DNA of 64,000 nt from Lytechinus variegatus (GCF_018143015.1 NC_054756.1:24159440-24223439); one strand, 5' to 3'. Shown: positions 1 through 12,159, counted from the stretch's first letter. Translations and numbers: made by a program. The notes: generated by a model from the sequence alone, not told the origin.

Positions 1-10
1 TTTTTTATTT

Positions 11-1982
11 ATTAGGTGATCTGTCAATTGACAGATCACCTCTTGTGTTTCTACGAATTTTCTTTTTTATTTATTTCTTTATTTATTTATTCTTTTTATT
101 TATTTTTCTTTTTCCACCCTTTTCTTGTTCCACCAAAATCATCAAAACTATTCAATCAATTTTCATCAAAATATCATCAATTATGGACAGTTATCATACA
201 ATGTGTACGAAACAAGTTCAACGTCAAATTGTCATCGTGACGTCATCTACGCGCCATTTTGTAAAATCACATTATCAACAATATCTCCATTATCAATCAT
301 CAAAAATTAACAATATTAACATCAAATTAACTTCAGATCAAGGGTCAACTGTCCATGTCATCAAAGGTCATTTACAGGTCACGACGCGCATGTACGCGCG
401 CGTCAAAATTTTAAAATGCTCAAAATCACTTTTTGATCAAAGTAGAGTACGTTTCAGGTCATTCTAAGCATTTCAGGAATTTGCGCGCTCACAGGTTTTC
501 GCGCGCGTTTACGCGCGTAACGTCCTTACGCAACACACAACTGCACTTTATTTTACATCAATGCATTCTTTATGAAATTTCCAATAATTTGATACCTTAA
601 CCGACCTTCTACGACCAGTAATGAAGGAATGCGCCTCCGTCAAAGTTTGAATTACGCGCGCAAGCGCGCGTTCACAATAGGCCAAAAATGTGCAAAAACA
701 TGCTTTTACAAAATTCTATATAACTCTTCAGATAGTCCGTTGACCCCCAAATTTTCTTTTATATTCGGATAGAGTAGGACTTGTAGATGTGATTTCATGT
801 CACATTTGACAATACATTTTATCATAACGTCTTCAAATTGGCGTCAAAACTAAAATTTTCAATTTTTGTTTCATGTCGTTTTAATAATTTTGCAAATATG
901 ACTATAACTCCGTAATCATTGGTCGTTTTTCGCCCGGTTTTCGACATATTGTAGTTAATTATATATTCTTCCAAATTATGTTACATTTGTATCATTTTGA
1001 GCAGGAGATCATCATAAAAATTAACAATGTATAGAAGTATAATTTATGATATAACTTTCACCTTAAAAATTCAATTTGAGGTTATATTTTATCGTTGCCT
1101 TGGAAGTGTATGGCAGTTACTATGGTCTGATGGTTAGTGCATCTGCCTTGTAATGCGAGGGTCCCTGGATCGAAACCCATCAGCATCTATTATTTTTTTT
1201 TAATTAAATTTTGTCTCATTTTGCGTGTAACCCCTATAAGCCAGTTTTGGGTTCATTCTGCAAATGATAAGAAAAAGTTCATTGGTACTAAAGTGACATG
1301 ATTGTTTTATATTTAATGAGATATTAGTAACAACCTTGATGTCTTGGTTATTCTTTTAGATTGTGCGATTCAATACATGCAAAAAAACAACAATGCGTGT
1401 ACTAGCAACTGGTATTTCAGAGTTGGCTATGTATTGTTATAAGAACACGGCTAACGCTGCACTCCAGAAAGAAATGCAACAAATGCCTCCGTCAGTGTTC
1501 ATTGCTTTGCTATTCTATTCACCTGGTCTATGCAATTGCTCCAACCTGCTATGTAAGACATGCTTGTATAATATCTTGCAATGAAATCTACATATCGTAA
1601 TGTAAGAAATTAAATGTCATTTAGTCATTACTGCTCATGAGGCAACTAAATACTGGTCGATGCATACTGGTTTAATTTTTTTTTCAAAACTGGATTCTAG
1701 AATCTTGCTTTCGTCAACACTATGCTCACTATTTCGTGTTATTACTTGCTTAATTGGAATTGACATTCTTTAGAAAAACAAGATTTATAAAACCTTTTAT
1801 TTTAATGTCTTTCAACAGTATTTAACAGGTCCTTTCATTGATAAAACTACGTTTATTGTGATGATATTCATATTGATCTGCATTGAAATGATGATCATGA
1901 TTAAAAAAATAGATCGTGATCGTGATCATGAGATTCACAGACAGATCACCTAATTCGTCCGTAAGACGAATTAAAATTCTAG
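11..1982 (+). mobile_element. Helentron-like non-autonomous element, family I, copy 1
   Basis: The left end is a perfect 28-bp palindrome (14-41, AGGTGATCTGTC, AATT, GACAGATCACCT) preceded by a T-run. The right end has GACAGATCACCTAATTCGTC, then an AATTCGTC/GACGAATT hairpin, then TCTAG at 1982. The terminal inverted repeat therefore sits at the very 5' end but internal to the 3' hairpin, the asymmetric layout known for Helentrons and their DINE-1-like derivatives. The interior has alternating CG-rich tracts near 380-410 and 485-520 and a tRNA-like cassette at 1114-1190. No replication/helicase ORF is present, so it is non-autonomous; the short ORFs within it look non-coding. Confidence 0.75.
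1114..1195 (+). promoter_or_regulatory. tRNA-like Pol III cassette in family I copy 1
   Basis: An A-box-like TGGTCTGATGG (1123-1133) is followed 44 bp later by a B-box-like GGATCGAAACC (1167-1177) and then a T-rich run. The spacing and fold resemble a tRNA gene, but no intact acceptor stem is seen. The same cassette is in copy 2 at about 3010-3092. Confidence 0.55.
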
Positions 1983-3843
1983 TTTCTTTATTCTTTTTAT
2001 TTATTTTTCTTTTTCCACCCTTTTCTTGTTCCACCAAAATCATCAAAACTATTCAATCAATTTTCATCAAAATATTATCAATTATGGACAGTTATCATAC
2101 AATGTGTACGAAACAAGTTCAACGTCAAATGGTCATCGTGACGTCATCTACGCGCCATTTTGTAAAATCACATTATCAACAATATCTCCATTATCAATCA
2201 TCAAAAATTAACAATATTAACATCAAATTAACTTCAGATCAAGGGTCAACTGTCCATGTCATCAAAGGTCATTTACAGGTCACGACGCGCATGTACGCGC
2301 GCGTCAAAATTTTAAAATGCTCAAAATCACTTTTTGATCAAAGTAGAGTACGTTTCAGGTCATTCTAAGCATTTCAGGAATTTGCGCGCTCACAGGTTTT
2401 CGCGCGCGTTTACGCGCGTAACGTCCTTACACAACGCACAACTGCACTTTATTTTACATCAATGCATTTTTTATGAAATTCCCAATAATTTGATACCTTA
2501 ACCGACCTTCTACGACCAGTAATAAAGGAATGCGCCTCCGTCAAAGTTTGAATTACGCGCGCAAGCGCGCGTTCACAATAGGCCAAAAATGTGCAAAAAC
2601 ATGCTTTTACAAAATTCTATATAACTCTTCAGATAGTCCGTTGACCCCCAAATTTTCTTTTATATTCGGATAGAGTAGGACTTGTAGATGTGATTTCATG
2701 TCACATTTGACAATAAATTTTATCATAACGTCATCAAATTTTCGTCAGAACTAAAATTTTCCATTTTTGTTTTATGACGTTTTGATAATTTTGGAAATAT
2801 GACTATAACTCCGTAATCATTGGTCGTTTTGGGCCCGGTTTTCTACATATTGTAGCTGGTTTTATATTCTTCCAAATTATTTTACAATCTTATCATTTTA
2901 AGCAAGAGATCATCATAAATATTAACAATGTATAAAAGTATATCATTATGATAAAACTTGCACTTGAAAAATTCAATTTGAGGTTAAATTTCATAGTTGC
3001 CTAGAAAGTGTATGGCAGTTACTGTGGTCGAATGGTTAGTGCATCTGCCCTGTAATGCGAGGGTTCCTGGATCAAAACCCATCAGGATCTATTTTTTTTC
3101 ATTTATTAAATTTTGTCTCATTTTGCGTGTAACCCCTATAAGCCAGTTTGTGGTTTCATTCTGCGCATAATAAGTTCATTTGTACTAAAGTGACATGATT
3201 GTTTTATATTTAATGAGATATTAGCAACAACCTTGATGCCTTGAGTTTTCTTTTGAATTGTGCGTTTCAATACACGCATAAAAACAACAATGCGTGTACT
3301 AGCAACTGGTATTTCAGAGTTGGCCAAGTATTGTTATAAGAACATGCTGAACGCATTCCAAATACCTCCATCAGTGTTCACTGCTTTGCTTTCTATTCAC
3401 TTGGTCTATGCAATTTCTCCATCCTGCTATGTAAGACATGCTTGCAATGAAATCTACCTATCGTAATGTAAGAAATGAAAGGTCATTTGGTCATGATTGT
3501 TCATGAGGTAACCAAAAATCTAGTCTATGGATACTGATTGAAATTTTTCAAAACTGGATTCTAGATTCTTGCTTTCATCACCACTGCTCACTATTTCGTG
3601 TTATCACTTGCTAAATTTGAATTGTCATTCTTTAGAAAAGCAAGTTTTTTTTACAACCTTTTCTTTCAAATAATGTCTTTCAACAGTATTCAACATGTCC
3701 TTTCATTAATAAAACTGCGCTTAATATCATGATGCTCATATTGATCTGCATTGACACGGTGATCATTATAAAAAAATAGATCATAATCATGAGATTCACA
3801 GACAGATCACCTAATTCGTCCGTAAGACGAATTAAAATTCTAG
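1983..3843 (+). mobile_element. Helentron-like element, family I, copy 2 (5' hairpin missing)
   Basis: This is a second copy directly abutting the CTAG of copy 1. It begins inside the T-rich stretch that follows the hairpin in copy 1 (compare 1983 onward with about 75 onward), so the terminal palindrome is absent. It stays very similar to copy 1 for about 1 kb, then diverges more with small indels. The 3' end (3800-3843) has the same offset inverted repeat, hairpin and CTAG. Head-to-tail joining with loss of the downstream 5' terminus fits rolling-circle tandem formation, which is an inference. Confidence 0.7.
3010..3092 (+). promoter_or_regulatory. tRNA-like Pol III cassette in family I copy 2
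   Basis: Counterpart of 1114-1195, with A-box-like TGGTCGAATGG and B-box-like GGATCAAAACC followed by a T-run. It is slightly degenerate in the B box. Confidence 0.5.
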
Positions 3844-4243
3844 TTGTTTTTAGATTTGATTGATTATATGAACAATTATTTGTTAGTTATGTGTTGCATT
3901 CCAAAAGGAATAGGAATTTTATTGACTGTCATTTTTTTTATTCACATCAGTAACAAGAGAGAGTATTTAAAAATTCGTTATTTATGGAAAAATAAACCCT
4001 GCCCCTTATCCAAAAAACATATGTTTAAACAAGTTAAATGTAAAATCAAACAGATTTAGTTAAATGACATTACACTCAATCTATAGCTTCATCTGAATTA
4101 TTTAACATTATTAATGCAAGAAATTTCTTCTTAATCATAATGTTTGACACTCTCTTCGAACAGGTACTGGAGACAGTTCAAATCAAAGAGTGTGATGTCT
4201 CAAGCATCGTATCAACATGATTCAGGGACCGCGAAACCGGAAA
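3844..4243. other. Gene A intron remnant; left copy of ~250-bp direct repeat
   Basis: This stretch is host intron, not transposon. Positions about 3860-3990 align with 57425-57540 in the gene C intron (shared CAATTATT, TTAGTTAT, TTGCATT words). About 3990-4243 matches 28972-29226 (roughly 85-90% by eye) and, more weakly, 57540-57760. The direct repeat ends exactly where LINE ORF1 sequence begins, so it behaves as a target-site duplication. Confidence 0.65.
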
Positions 4244-4490
4244 CACGAGACACAGATGTCCTCGCTACTACGCGACTCGGCTGAGCAGAAGGCAGACATC
4301 AACAAGGCAGAGCGCTTCTCCCGCCGAAACAACGTGCGCCTCGTAGGAAAACCCGAAACCGCCGATGAGGACTGCATCGGCATCGTACAGAACATCATTA
4401 GCGAGAAATTCGGGATCAATCCACGCATCGAACGCGCTCATCGCGACGGTAAGCCATGAACCGTCCCAAATCATCCCCGACACATCTTAT
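4244..4490 (+). pseudogene. LINE ORF1 fragment, coiled coil/RRM start, interrupted
   Basis: The translation runs from a helical segment (ETQMSSLLRDSAEQKADI) into R-F-S-R-R-N-N-V-R-L-V-G and I-E-R-A-H-R-D-G-K-P. This pattern is typical of the RNA-binding (RRM-like) part of LINE ORF1 proteins. The 5' end is truncated at the host junction. An in-frame TGA at 4457-4459 sits where an arginine is expected, compatible with CGA to TGA decay. The frame then continues P-N-H-P-R-H-I-L until the composite insertion at about 4491. It is non-functional. Confidence 0.75.
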
Positions 4491-4545
4491 TAGGTGGTCT
4501 GTCTATGACAGATCACCTCTTAATTTCGTCAGAATTTTCTTTATT
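4491..4545 (+). repeat. Solo 5' terminus (hairpin) of a Helentron-like element
   Basis: AGGTGGTCTGTC and GACAGATCACCT pair around a short loop. The hairpin is followed by an ATTTCGTCAG stretch and then directly by another complete hairpin at 4546. This is a duplicated 5' end without an element body. Confidence 0.6.
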
Positions 4546-5718
4546 AGGTGGTCTGTCATGAATATGACAGATCACCTATTATATTCGTCAGATTTTACTT
4601 TATTTTTATTGCCAAATTTTGTTCCCAGGTTATCTCAAAATCGGGCCTGTCAAATTTCTTGATTTTCATGTCATGTATGGATATTATTGTGGAATCGCGA
4701 AACGAAACTTTTCAAGGTCATCAAATCCTGATGACGTCATCTAGGCGCCATTTTGTAAAATTAAATTATTGATCATATCATCGCAACTAATCATCATAAA
4801 TCATTCATATTTGCACCATATCAAGTTCAGATGACAGGTCATCAGGACATGTCAACAGAGGTCATGCAAAGGTCACGACGCGCACGTACGCGCGCGTCAA
4901 AATTTTAAAATTTTCCAAATCAACCGTGGTCAAGTTTGGGTACGTTTCAGGCCATTTTGAGCATGTCACGAATTTGCGCGCACACAGGTATGCGTGCGCG
5001 TTTTTGCTCCTACAATCGCTATGCCTCTTCGAGTCGTCATTTATTTTGTGTCTGTCTATCGTCCATCATCTTCTGATTAATTTGATACTTCATTCAGCCT
5101 CTTACGACCAATAATACGCAAATGCGCGTCAATTCAAATGTGCTTTACACGCGCATGCAAACTCGCAAAATAAGTCAAAAGTGGGCAAAAATATGCCTAT
5201 ATAAAATTCACTGTAGCTCTTAAAGGAGTCCGTTGACCCCCAATTTTTTTTTCCTATTCGAATAGAGTATGAATTGGAGATATGATTTTATGCCACATTT
5301 GACCCTTAAAAACATCGTGACGTCATCAACATGGCGTCGGAACTAAAAATTAGTGTTTTCTGTTTCATGATGTCACAACACTAATGTAAATTGATTCTAA
5401 TTACGTAAATATTGGTCTTTTCTCTCCAAATTTTCAATATGTTTTACCTTAGAATGTACCCTTTAGACAATATGTCCATTGTTTCATTTTAAAGCTTGTA
5501 CTATTCTCAAAACTGGAATTTGTACTAGGTTTGTCATCATGACATTTTTCTACTTGCAACAATTTACATTGACAATATGTTTCCTGTTTTGCGCTCCCTG
5601 TCTGTCCGGAAGATCGTGGTCGACTGGATAACGCACCTGCCTGGTAACGCTAGGGTCGGTGGTTCAAACCTCGCTTGACTCTCTTTTTTTTTTTTTTTTT
5701 TTTTTTTCCTTTATTATT
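4546..5718 (+). repeat. U-type Helentron-like unit 1
   Basis: It starts with a 32-nt hairpin (4546-4577). Next come a T-rich tract, a TGACGTCA plus GCGCCATTTTG module at about 4732-4758, CG-rich alternating tracts at 4876-4900 and 4975-5005, and a second TGACGTCA/ATGGCG module at about 5318. It ends in a tRNA-like cassette and a 25-base T-run. There is no 3' hairpin/CTAG end. Apparent ORFs of 62-75 codons recur in every unit but lack protein-like conservation. Confidence 0.75.
5608..5707 (+). promoter_or_regulatory. tRNA-like Pol III cassette, unit 1
   Basis: A-box TGGTCGACTGG (5617-5627), B-box GGTTCAAACC (5661-5670) and a T-run from 5683 that could terminate Pol III. A- and B-boxes are 44 bp apart, as in tRNA genes. 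Confidence 0.65.
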
Positions 5719-6887
5719 AGGTGGTCTGTCATGAATATGACAGATCACCTATTATATTCGTCAGATTTTACTTTATTTTTATTGCCAAATTTTGTTCCCA
5801 GGTTATCTCAAAATCGGGCCTGTCAAATTTCTTGATTTTCATGTCATGTATGGATATTATTGTGGAATCGCGAAACGAAACTTTTCAAGGTCATCAAATC
5901 CTGATGACGTCATCTAGGCGCCATTTTGTAAAATTAAATTATTGATCATATCATCGCAACTAATCATCATAAATCATTCATATTTGCACCATATCAAGTT
6001 CAGATGACAGGTCATCAGGACATGTCAACAGAGGTCATGCAAAGGTCACGACGCGCACGTACGCGCGCGTCAAAATTTTAAAATTTTCCAAATCAACCGT
6101 GGTCAAGTTTGGGTACGTTTCAGGCCATTTTGAGCATGTCACGAATTTGCGCGCACACAGGTATGCGTGCGCGTTTTTGCTCCTACCATCGCTATGCCTC
6201 TTCGAGTCGTCATTTATTTTGTGTCTGTCTATCGTCCATCATCTTCTGATTAATTTGATACCTCATTCAGCCTCTTACGACCAATAATACGCAAATGCGC
6301 GTCAATTCAAATGTGCTTTACACGCGCATGCAAACTCGCAAAATAAGTCAAAAGTGGGCAAAAATATGCCTATATAAAATTCACTGTAGCTCTTAAAGGA
6401 GTCCGTTGACCCCCAATTTTTTTTCCTATTCGAATAGAGTATGAATTGGAGATATGATTTTATGCCACATTTGACCCTTAAAAACATCGTGACGTCATCA
6501 ACATGGCGTCGGAACTAAAAATTAGTGTTTTCTGTTTCATGATGTCACAACACTAATGTAAATTGATTCTAATTACGTAAATATTGGTCTTTTCTCTCCA
6601 AATTTTCAATATGTTTTACCTTAGAATGTACCCTTTAGACAATATGTCCATTGTTTCATTTTAAAGCTTGTACTATTCTCAAAACTGGAATTTGTACTAG
6701 GTTTGTCATCATGACATTTTTCTACTTGCAACAATTTACATTGACAATATGTTTCCTGTTTTGCGCTCCCTGTCTGTCCGGAAGATCGTGGTCGACTGGA
6801 TAACGCACCTGCCTGGTAACGCTAGGGTCGGTGGTTCAAACCTCGCTTGACTCTCTTTTTTTTTTTTTTTTTTTTTCCTTTATTATT
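5719..6887 (+). repeat. U-type Helentron-like unit 2
   Basis: Nearly identical to unit 1 over about 1.17 kb, including hairpin, regulatory-like modules, tRNA-like cassette and T-run. The near-identity indicates recent tandem amplification or gene conversion. Confidence 0.75.
6776..6878 (+). promoter_or_regulatory. tRNA-like Pol III cassette, unit 2
   Basis: Same A-box, B-box and T-run as in unit 1, with no change in either box. Confidence 0.65.
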
Positions 6888-7001
6888 AGGTGGTCTGTCA
6901 TGAATATGACAGATCACCTATTATATTCGTCAGATTTTACTTTATTTTTAGGTGGTCTGTCATGAATATGACAGATCACCTATTATATTCGTCAGATTTT
7001 T
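6888..7001 (+). repeat. Two extra 5' hairpin termini in tandem
   Basis: Hairpins begin at 6888 and 6950, ahead of the one that starts unit 3 at 7002, giving three consecutive copies about 50-60 bp apart. Only the terminus and its flanking ATTCGTCAG segment are repeated. Confidence 0.7.
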
Positions 7002-8172
7002 AGGTGGTCTGTCATGAATATGACAGATCACCTATTATATTCGTCAGATTTTACTTTATTTATTTTTATTGCCAAATTTTGTCGCCAGGTTATCTCAAAA
7101 TCGGGCCTGTCAAATTCCTGATTTTCATGTCATGTATGGATATTATTGTGGAATCGCGAAACGAAACTTTTCAAGGTCATCAAATCCTGATGACGTCATC
7201 TAGGCGCCATTTTGTAAAATTAAATTATTGATCATATCATCGCAACTAATCATCATAAATCATTCATATTTGCATCATATCAAGTTCAGATGACAGGTCA
7301 TCAGGACATGTCAACAGAGGTCATGCAAAGGTCACGACGCGCACGTACGCGCGCGTCAAAATTTTAAAATTCCCCAAATCAACCGTGGTCAAGTTTGGGT
7401 ACGTTTCAGGCCATTTTGAGCATGTCACGAATTTGCGCGCGCACAGGTATGCGTGCGCGTTCTTGCTCCTACCATCGCTATGCCTCTTCGAGTCGTCATT
7501 TATTTTATGTCTGTCCACTGTCCATGATCTTCTGATTAATTTGATACCTCATTCAGCCTCTTACGACCAATAATACGCAAATGCGCGTCAATTCAAATGT
7601 GCATTACACGCGCATGCAAACTCGCAAAATAAGTCAAAAGTGGGCAAAAATATGCCTATATAAAATTCACTGTAGCTCTTCAAGGAGTCCGTTGACCCCC
7701 AATTTTTTTTTCCTATTCGAATAGAGTATGAATTGGAGATATGATTTTATGTCACATTTGACCCTTAAAAACATCGTGACGTCATCAACATGGCGTCGGA
7801 ACTAAAAATTAGTGTTTTCTGTTTCATGATGTCACAACACTCATGTAAATTGATTCTAATTACGTAAATATTGGTCTTTTCTCGCCAAATTTTAAATATG
7901 TTTTACCTTAGAATGTACCCTTTAGACAATATGTCCATTGTTTCATTTTAAAGCTTGTACTATTCTCAAAACTGGAATTTGTACTAGGTTTGTCATCATG
8001 ACATTTTTCTACTTGCAACAATTTACATTGACAATATGTTTCCTGTTCTGCGCTCCCTGTCTGTCCGGAAGATCGTGGTCGACTGGATAACGCATCTGCC
8101 TGGTAACGCTAGGGTCGGTGGTTCAAACCTCGCTTGACTCTCTTTTTTTTTTTTTTTTTTTCCTTTATTATT
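7002..8172 (+). repeat. U-type Helentron-like unit 3
   Basis: Same plan as units 1 and 2 with scattered substitutions. It ends in a tRNA-like cassette at about 8068-8140 and an 18-base T-run. Confidence 0.75.
8065..8162 (+). promoter_or_regulatory. tRNA-like Pol III cassette, unit 3
   Basis: Same boxes as unit 1; GCATCTGCC replaces GCACCTGCC between them, leaving A- and B-boxes intact. Confidence 0.65.
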
Positions 8173-8231
8173 AGGTGGTCTGTCATGAATATGACAGATC
8201 ACCTATTATATTCGTCAGATTTTACTTTATT
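8173..8231 (+). repeat. Extra 5' hairpin terminus
   Basis: A complete hairpin (AGGTGGTCTGTCAT / ATGACAGATCACCT) plus flank, immediately followed by the hairpin of unit 4 at 8232. Confidence 0.65.
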
Positions 8232-9395
8232 AGGTGGTCTGTCATGAATATGACAGATCACCTATTATATTCGTCAGATTTTACTTTATTTATTTTTATT
8301 GCCAAATTTTGTCGCCAGGTTATCTCAAAATCGGGCCTGTCAAATTTCTTGATTTTCATGTCATGTATGGATATTATTGTGGAATCGCGAAACGAAACTT
8401 TTCAAGGTCATCAAATCGTGATGACGTCATCTAGGCGCCATTTTGTAAAATTAAATTATTGATCATATCATCGCAACTAATCATCATAAATCATTCATAT
8501 TTGCACCATATTAAGTTCAGATGACAGGTCATCAGGACATGTCAACAGAGATCATGCAAAGGTCACGACGCGCACGTACGCGCGCGTCAAAATTTTAAAA
8601 TTTTCCAAATCAACCGTGGTCAAGTTTGGGTACGTTTTAGGCCATTTTGAGCATGTCAAAAATTTGCGCGCGCACAGGTATGCGTGCGCGTTCTTGCTCC
8701 TACCATCGCTATGCCTCTTCGAGTTGTCATTTATTTTGTGTCTGTCCATCGTCCATGATCTTCTGATTAATTTGATACCTCATTCAGCCTCTTACAACCA
8801 ATAATACGCAAATGCGCGTCAATTCAAATGTGCCTTACACGCGCGTGCAAACTCGCAAAATAAGTCAAAAGTGGCCAAAAATATGCCTATATAAAATTCA
8901 CTGTAGCTCTTCAAGGAGTCCGTTGACCCCCAATTTATTTTTCCTATTCGAATAGAGTATGAATTGGAGATATGATTTTATGCCACATTTGACCCTTAAA
9001 AACATCGTGACGTCATCAACATGGCGTCGGAACTAAAAATTAGTGTTTTCTGTTTCATGATGTCACAACACTCATGTAAATTGATTCTAATTACGTAAAT
9101 ATTGGTCTTTTCTCGCCAAATTTTAAATATGTTTTACCTTAGAATGTACCCTTTAGACAATATGTCCATTGTTTCATTTTAAAGCTTGTACTATTCTCAA
9201 AACTGGAATTTGTACTAGGTTTGTCATCATGACATTTTTCTACTTGCAACAATTTACATTGACAATATGTTTCCTGTTCTGCGCTCCCTGTCTGTCCGGA
9301 AGATCGTGGTCGACTGGATAACGCATCTGCCTGGTAACGGTAGGGTCGGTGGTTCAAACCTCGCTTGACTCTCTTTTTTTTTTTCCTTTATTATT
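8232..9395 (+). repeat. U-type Helentron-like unit 4
   Basis: A roughly 1.16-kb unit. It shares several private variants with units 5 and 6 (for example GTCAAAAATTTGCGCGC near 8655), so units 4-6 form a subfamily. It ends in a tRNA-like cassette at about 9299-9366 and a short T-run. Confidence 0.75.
9296..9385 (+). promoter_or_regulatory. tRNA-like Pol III cassette, unit 4
   Basis: Intact A- and B-boxes; the terminal T-run is only about 11 bases. The next element's hairpin starts 11 bp after it. Confidence 0.65.
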
Positions 9396-10560
9396 AGGTG
9401 GTCTGTCATGAATATGACAGATCACCTATTATATTCGTCAGATTTTACTTTATTTATTTTTATTGCCAAATTTTGTCGCCAGGTTATCTCAAAATCGGGC
9501 CTGTCAAATTTCTTGATTTTCATGTCATGTATGGATATTATTGTGGAATCGCGAAACGAAACTTTTCAAGGTCATCAAATCGTGATGACGTCATCTAGGC
9601 GCCATTTTGTAAAATTAAATTATTGATCATATCATCGCAACTAATCATCATAAATCATTCATATTTGCACCATATTAAGTTCAGATGACAGGTCATCAGG
9701 GCATGTCAACAGAGGTCATGCAAAGGTCACGACGCGCACGTACGCGCGCGTCAAAATTTTAAAATTTTCCAAATCAACCGTGGTCAAGTTTGGGTACGTT
9801 TCAGGCCATTTTGAGCATGTCAAAAATTTGCGCGCGCACAGGTATGCGTGCGCGTTCTTGCTCCTACCATCGTTATGCCTCTTCGAGTTGTCATTTATTT
9901 TGTGTCTGTCCATCGTCCATGATCTTCTGATTAATTTGATACCTCATTCAGCCTCTTACAACCAATAATACGCAAATGCGCGTCAATTCAAATGTGCCTT
10001 ACACGCGCGTGCAAACTCGCAAAATAAGTCAAAAGTGGCCAAAAATATGCCTATATAAAATTCACTGTAGCTCTTCAAGGAGTCCGTTGACCCCCAATTT
10101 ATTTTTCCTATTCGAATAGAGTATGAATTGGAGATATGATTTTATGCCACATTTGACCCTTAAAAACATCGTGACGTCATCAACATGGCGTCAGAACTAA
10201 AAATTAGTGTTTTCTGTTTCATGATGTCACAACACTCATGTAAATTGATTCTAATTACGTAAATATTGGTCTTTTCTCGCCAAATTTTAAATATGTTTTA
10301 CCTTAGAATGTACCCTTTAGACAATATGTCCATTGTTTCATTTTAAAGCTTGTACTATTCTCAAAACTGGAATTTGTACTAGGTTTGTCATCATGACATT
10401 TTTCTACTTGCAACAATTTACATTGACAATATGTTTCCTGTTCTGCGCTCCCTGTCTGTCCGGAAGATCGTGGTCGACTGGATAACGCATCTGCCTGGTA
10501 ACGCTAGGGTCGGTGGTTCAAACCTCGCTTGACTCTCTTTTTTTTTTTTTTTTTTTCCTT
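9396..10560 (+). repeat. U-type Helentron-like unit 5
   Basis: Nearly identical to unit 4. It ends in a tRNA-like cassette at about 10465-10535 and a T-run. Confidence 0.75.
10460..10558 (+). promoter_or_regulatory. tRNA-like Pol III cassette, unit 5
   Basis: Intact A- and B-boxes followed by an approximately 18-base T-run. Confidence 0.65.
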
Positions 10561-11512
10561 TATTATTATATTCGTCAGATTTTACTTTATTTATTTTTAT
10601 TGCCAAATTTTGTCGCCAGGTTATCTCAAAATCGGGCCTGTCAAATTTCTTGATTTTCATGTCATGTATGGATATTATTGTGGAATCGCGAAACGAAACT
10701 TTTCAAGGTCATCAAATCGTGATGACGTCATCTAGGCGCCATTTTGTAAAATTAAATTATTGATCATATCATCGCAACTAATCATCATAAATCATTCATA
10801 TTTGCACCATATTAAGTTCAGATGACAGGTCATCAGGACATGTCAACAGAGGTCATGCAAAGGTCACGACGCGCACGTACGCGCGCGTCAAAATTTTAAA
10901 ATTTTCCAAATCAACCGTGGTCAAGTTTGGGTACGTTTCAGGCCATTTTGAGCATGTCAAAAATTTGCGCGCGCACAGGTATGCGTGCGCGTTCTTGCTC
11001 CTACCATCGTTATGCCTCTTCGAGTTGTCATTTATTTTGTGTCTGTCCATCGTCCATGATCTTCTGATTAATTTGATACCTCATTCAGCCTCTTACAACC
11101 AATAATACGCAAATGCGCGTCAATTCAAATGTGCCTTACACGCGCGTGCAAACTCGCAAAATAAGTCAAAAGTGGCCAAAAATATGCCTATATAAAATTC
11201 ACTGTTATTACTACAAAATTACGTTAAAAATGAAATTTACACATTTTCGCAATATACGTCAACGTATTTATAAATATTTGACAGTATCTTTTTTATTAGT
11301 GGTCAGTTTTCTCTCAAATTTTGATATGATGTAGTCAAAACAATTTTCTACAAATAACGTGTGAATAATTTTCACTTTCGACCGCAGCATCAATGTTTTG
11401 AGACCTGTTTAAGTTTTTGCAAAATTTTTCTCGGCCTAATTTTTGAGAATTTTTTAGAGAAAATGTTTTATTAATCAATTTTACGGTCTTCCTGTAAGTT
11501 TCAAGCCCACTG

Positions 11513-11800
11513 GGGCCCGTTTCATAAAACATTTGCCGCAGCGGCAACTCCCATTTTCAGCGGCAAATCTGTGTTTCTGCGGCAAATCTCAAAACAGCGG
11601 CAAGTTTCCGTTTCATAAAACTTTGCCGCAGATACTTTCAGCGGCAAATGACAATTTCTGCGGCAATATTTGACGCAGCTACTTGAGCTGCGTCAAATAT
11701 TTGCCGCAGATACTTTCAGCGGCAAATGACAATTTCTGCGGAAATATTTGACGCAGCTATTTGAGTTGCGTCAAATATTGCAGCAGAAACAGCTTTTTTA
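11513..11800. repeat. Subterminal GCGGCAA-type iterations
   Basis: The word TGCCGCAG or its complement CTGCGGCA recurs about ten times in 280 bp. It lies within a tandem duplication of roughly 70 bp (about 11630-11700 and 11700-11770) and short inverted repeats (GACGCAGCT...AGCTGCGTC). Such arrays next to a TIR often bind transposase; that role is inferred. Confidence 0.6.
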
Positions 11801-12159
11801 TCAAAATATCAACAATTTTGAGGGCCTAACAGCCATATTGCTAAATTTTTTGATGATTTTGATTTGATAAATTGCTTTTGTCATTCTAAATAGAAAATAC
11901 AGGTATTTTTACTAATTGACAAATAAAAAGTAGATATTTATTGAATCATCATTCATTCCTATTAAAGTCACATTTATTTCAATAAATAGATACATATAGG
12001 AACATCCATTGTGTTCCTGCAAAATTTACACTTTCAAAAAAACCTTTTCTTTATCCTGTAAAAGAATGAATAAATGATGTCTCATTTTGTAAAAGATTGG
12101 CTTTTGAGTTTCAATTAGATTCATTTCATAAGTGCTGTTTTTGCTGATGTGTTTGTTGA

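Noticed and set aside
5719..10560. Russian-doll nesting of units 1-5 in each other's T-runs
   Set aside because: Nested insertion would leave five 3' remnants downstream in reverse order. After unit 6's CTAG (18786) none is found, so tandem amplification fits better, although true nesting did occur at 21876.
4548..11105. Recurring ORFs of 62-95 codons in each ~1.17-kb unit
   Set aside because: They recur only because the DNA repeats. Frames overlap on both strands, start in the terminal hairpin and show frame-breaking differences between copies, so they are not genes.
4491..11206. CRISPR-like array
   Set aside because: Repeats of 1.17 kb with transposon termini in a eukaryotic genome; no short direct repeats with unique spacers.
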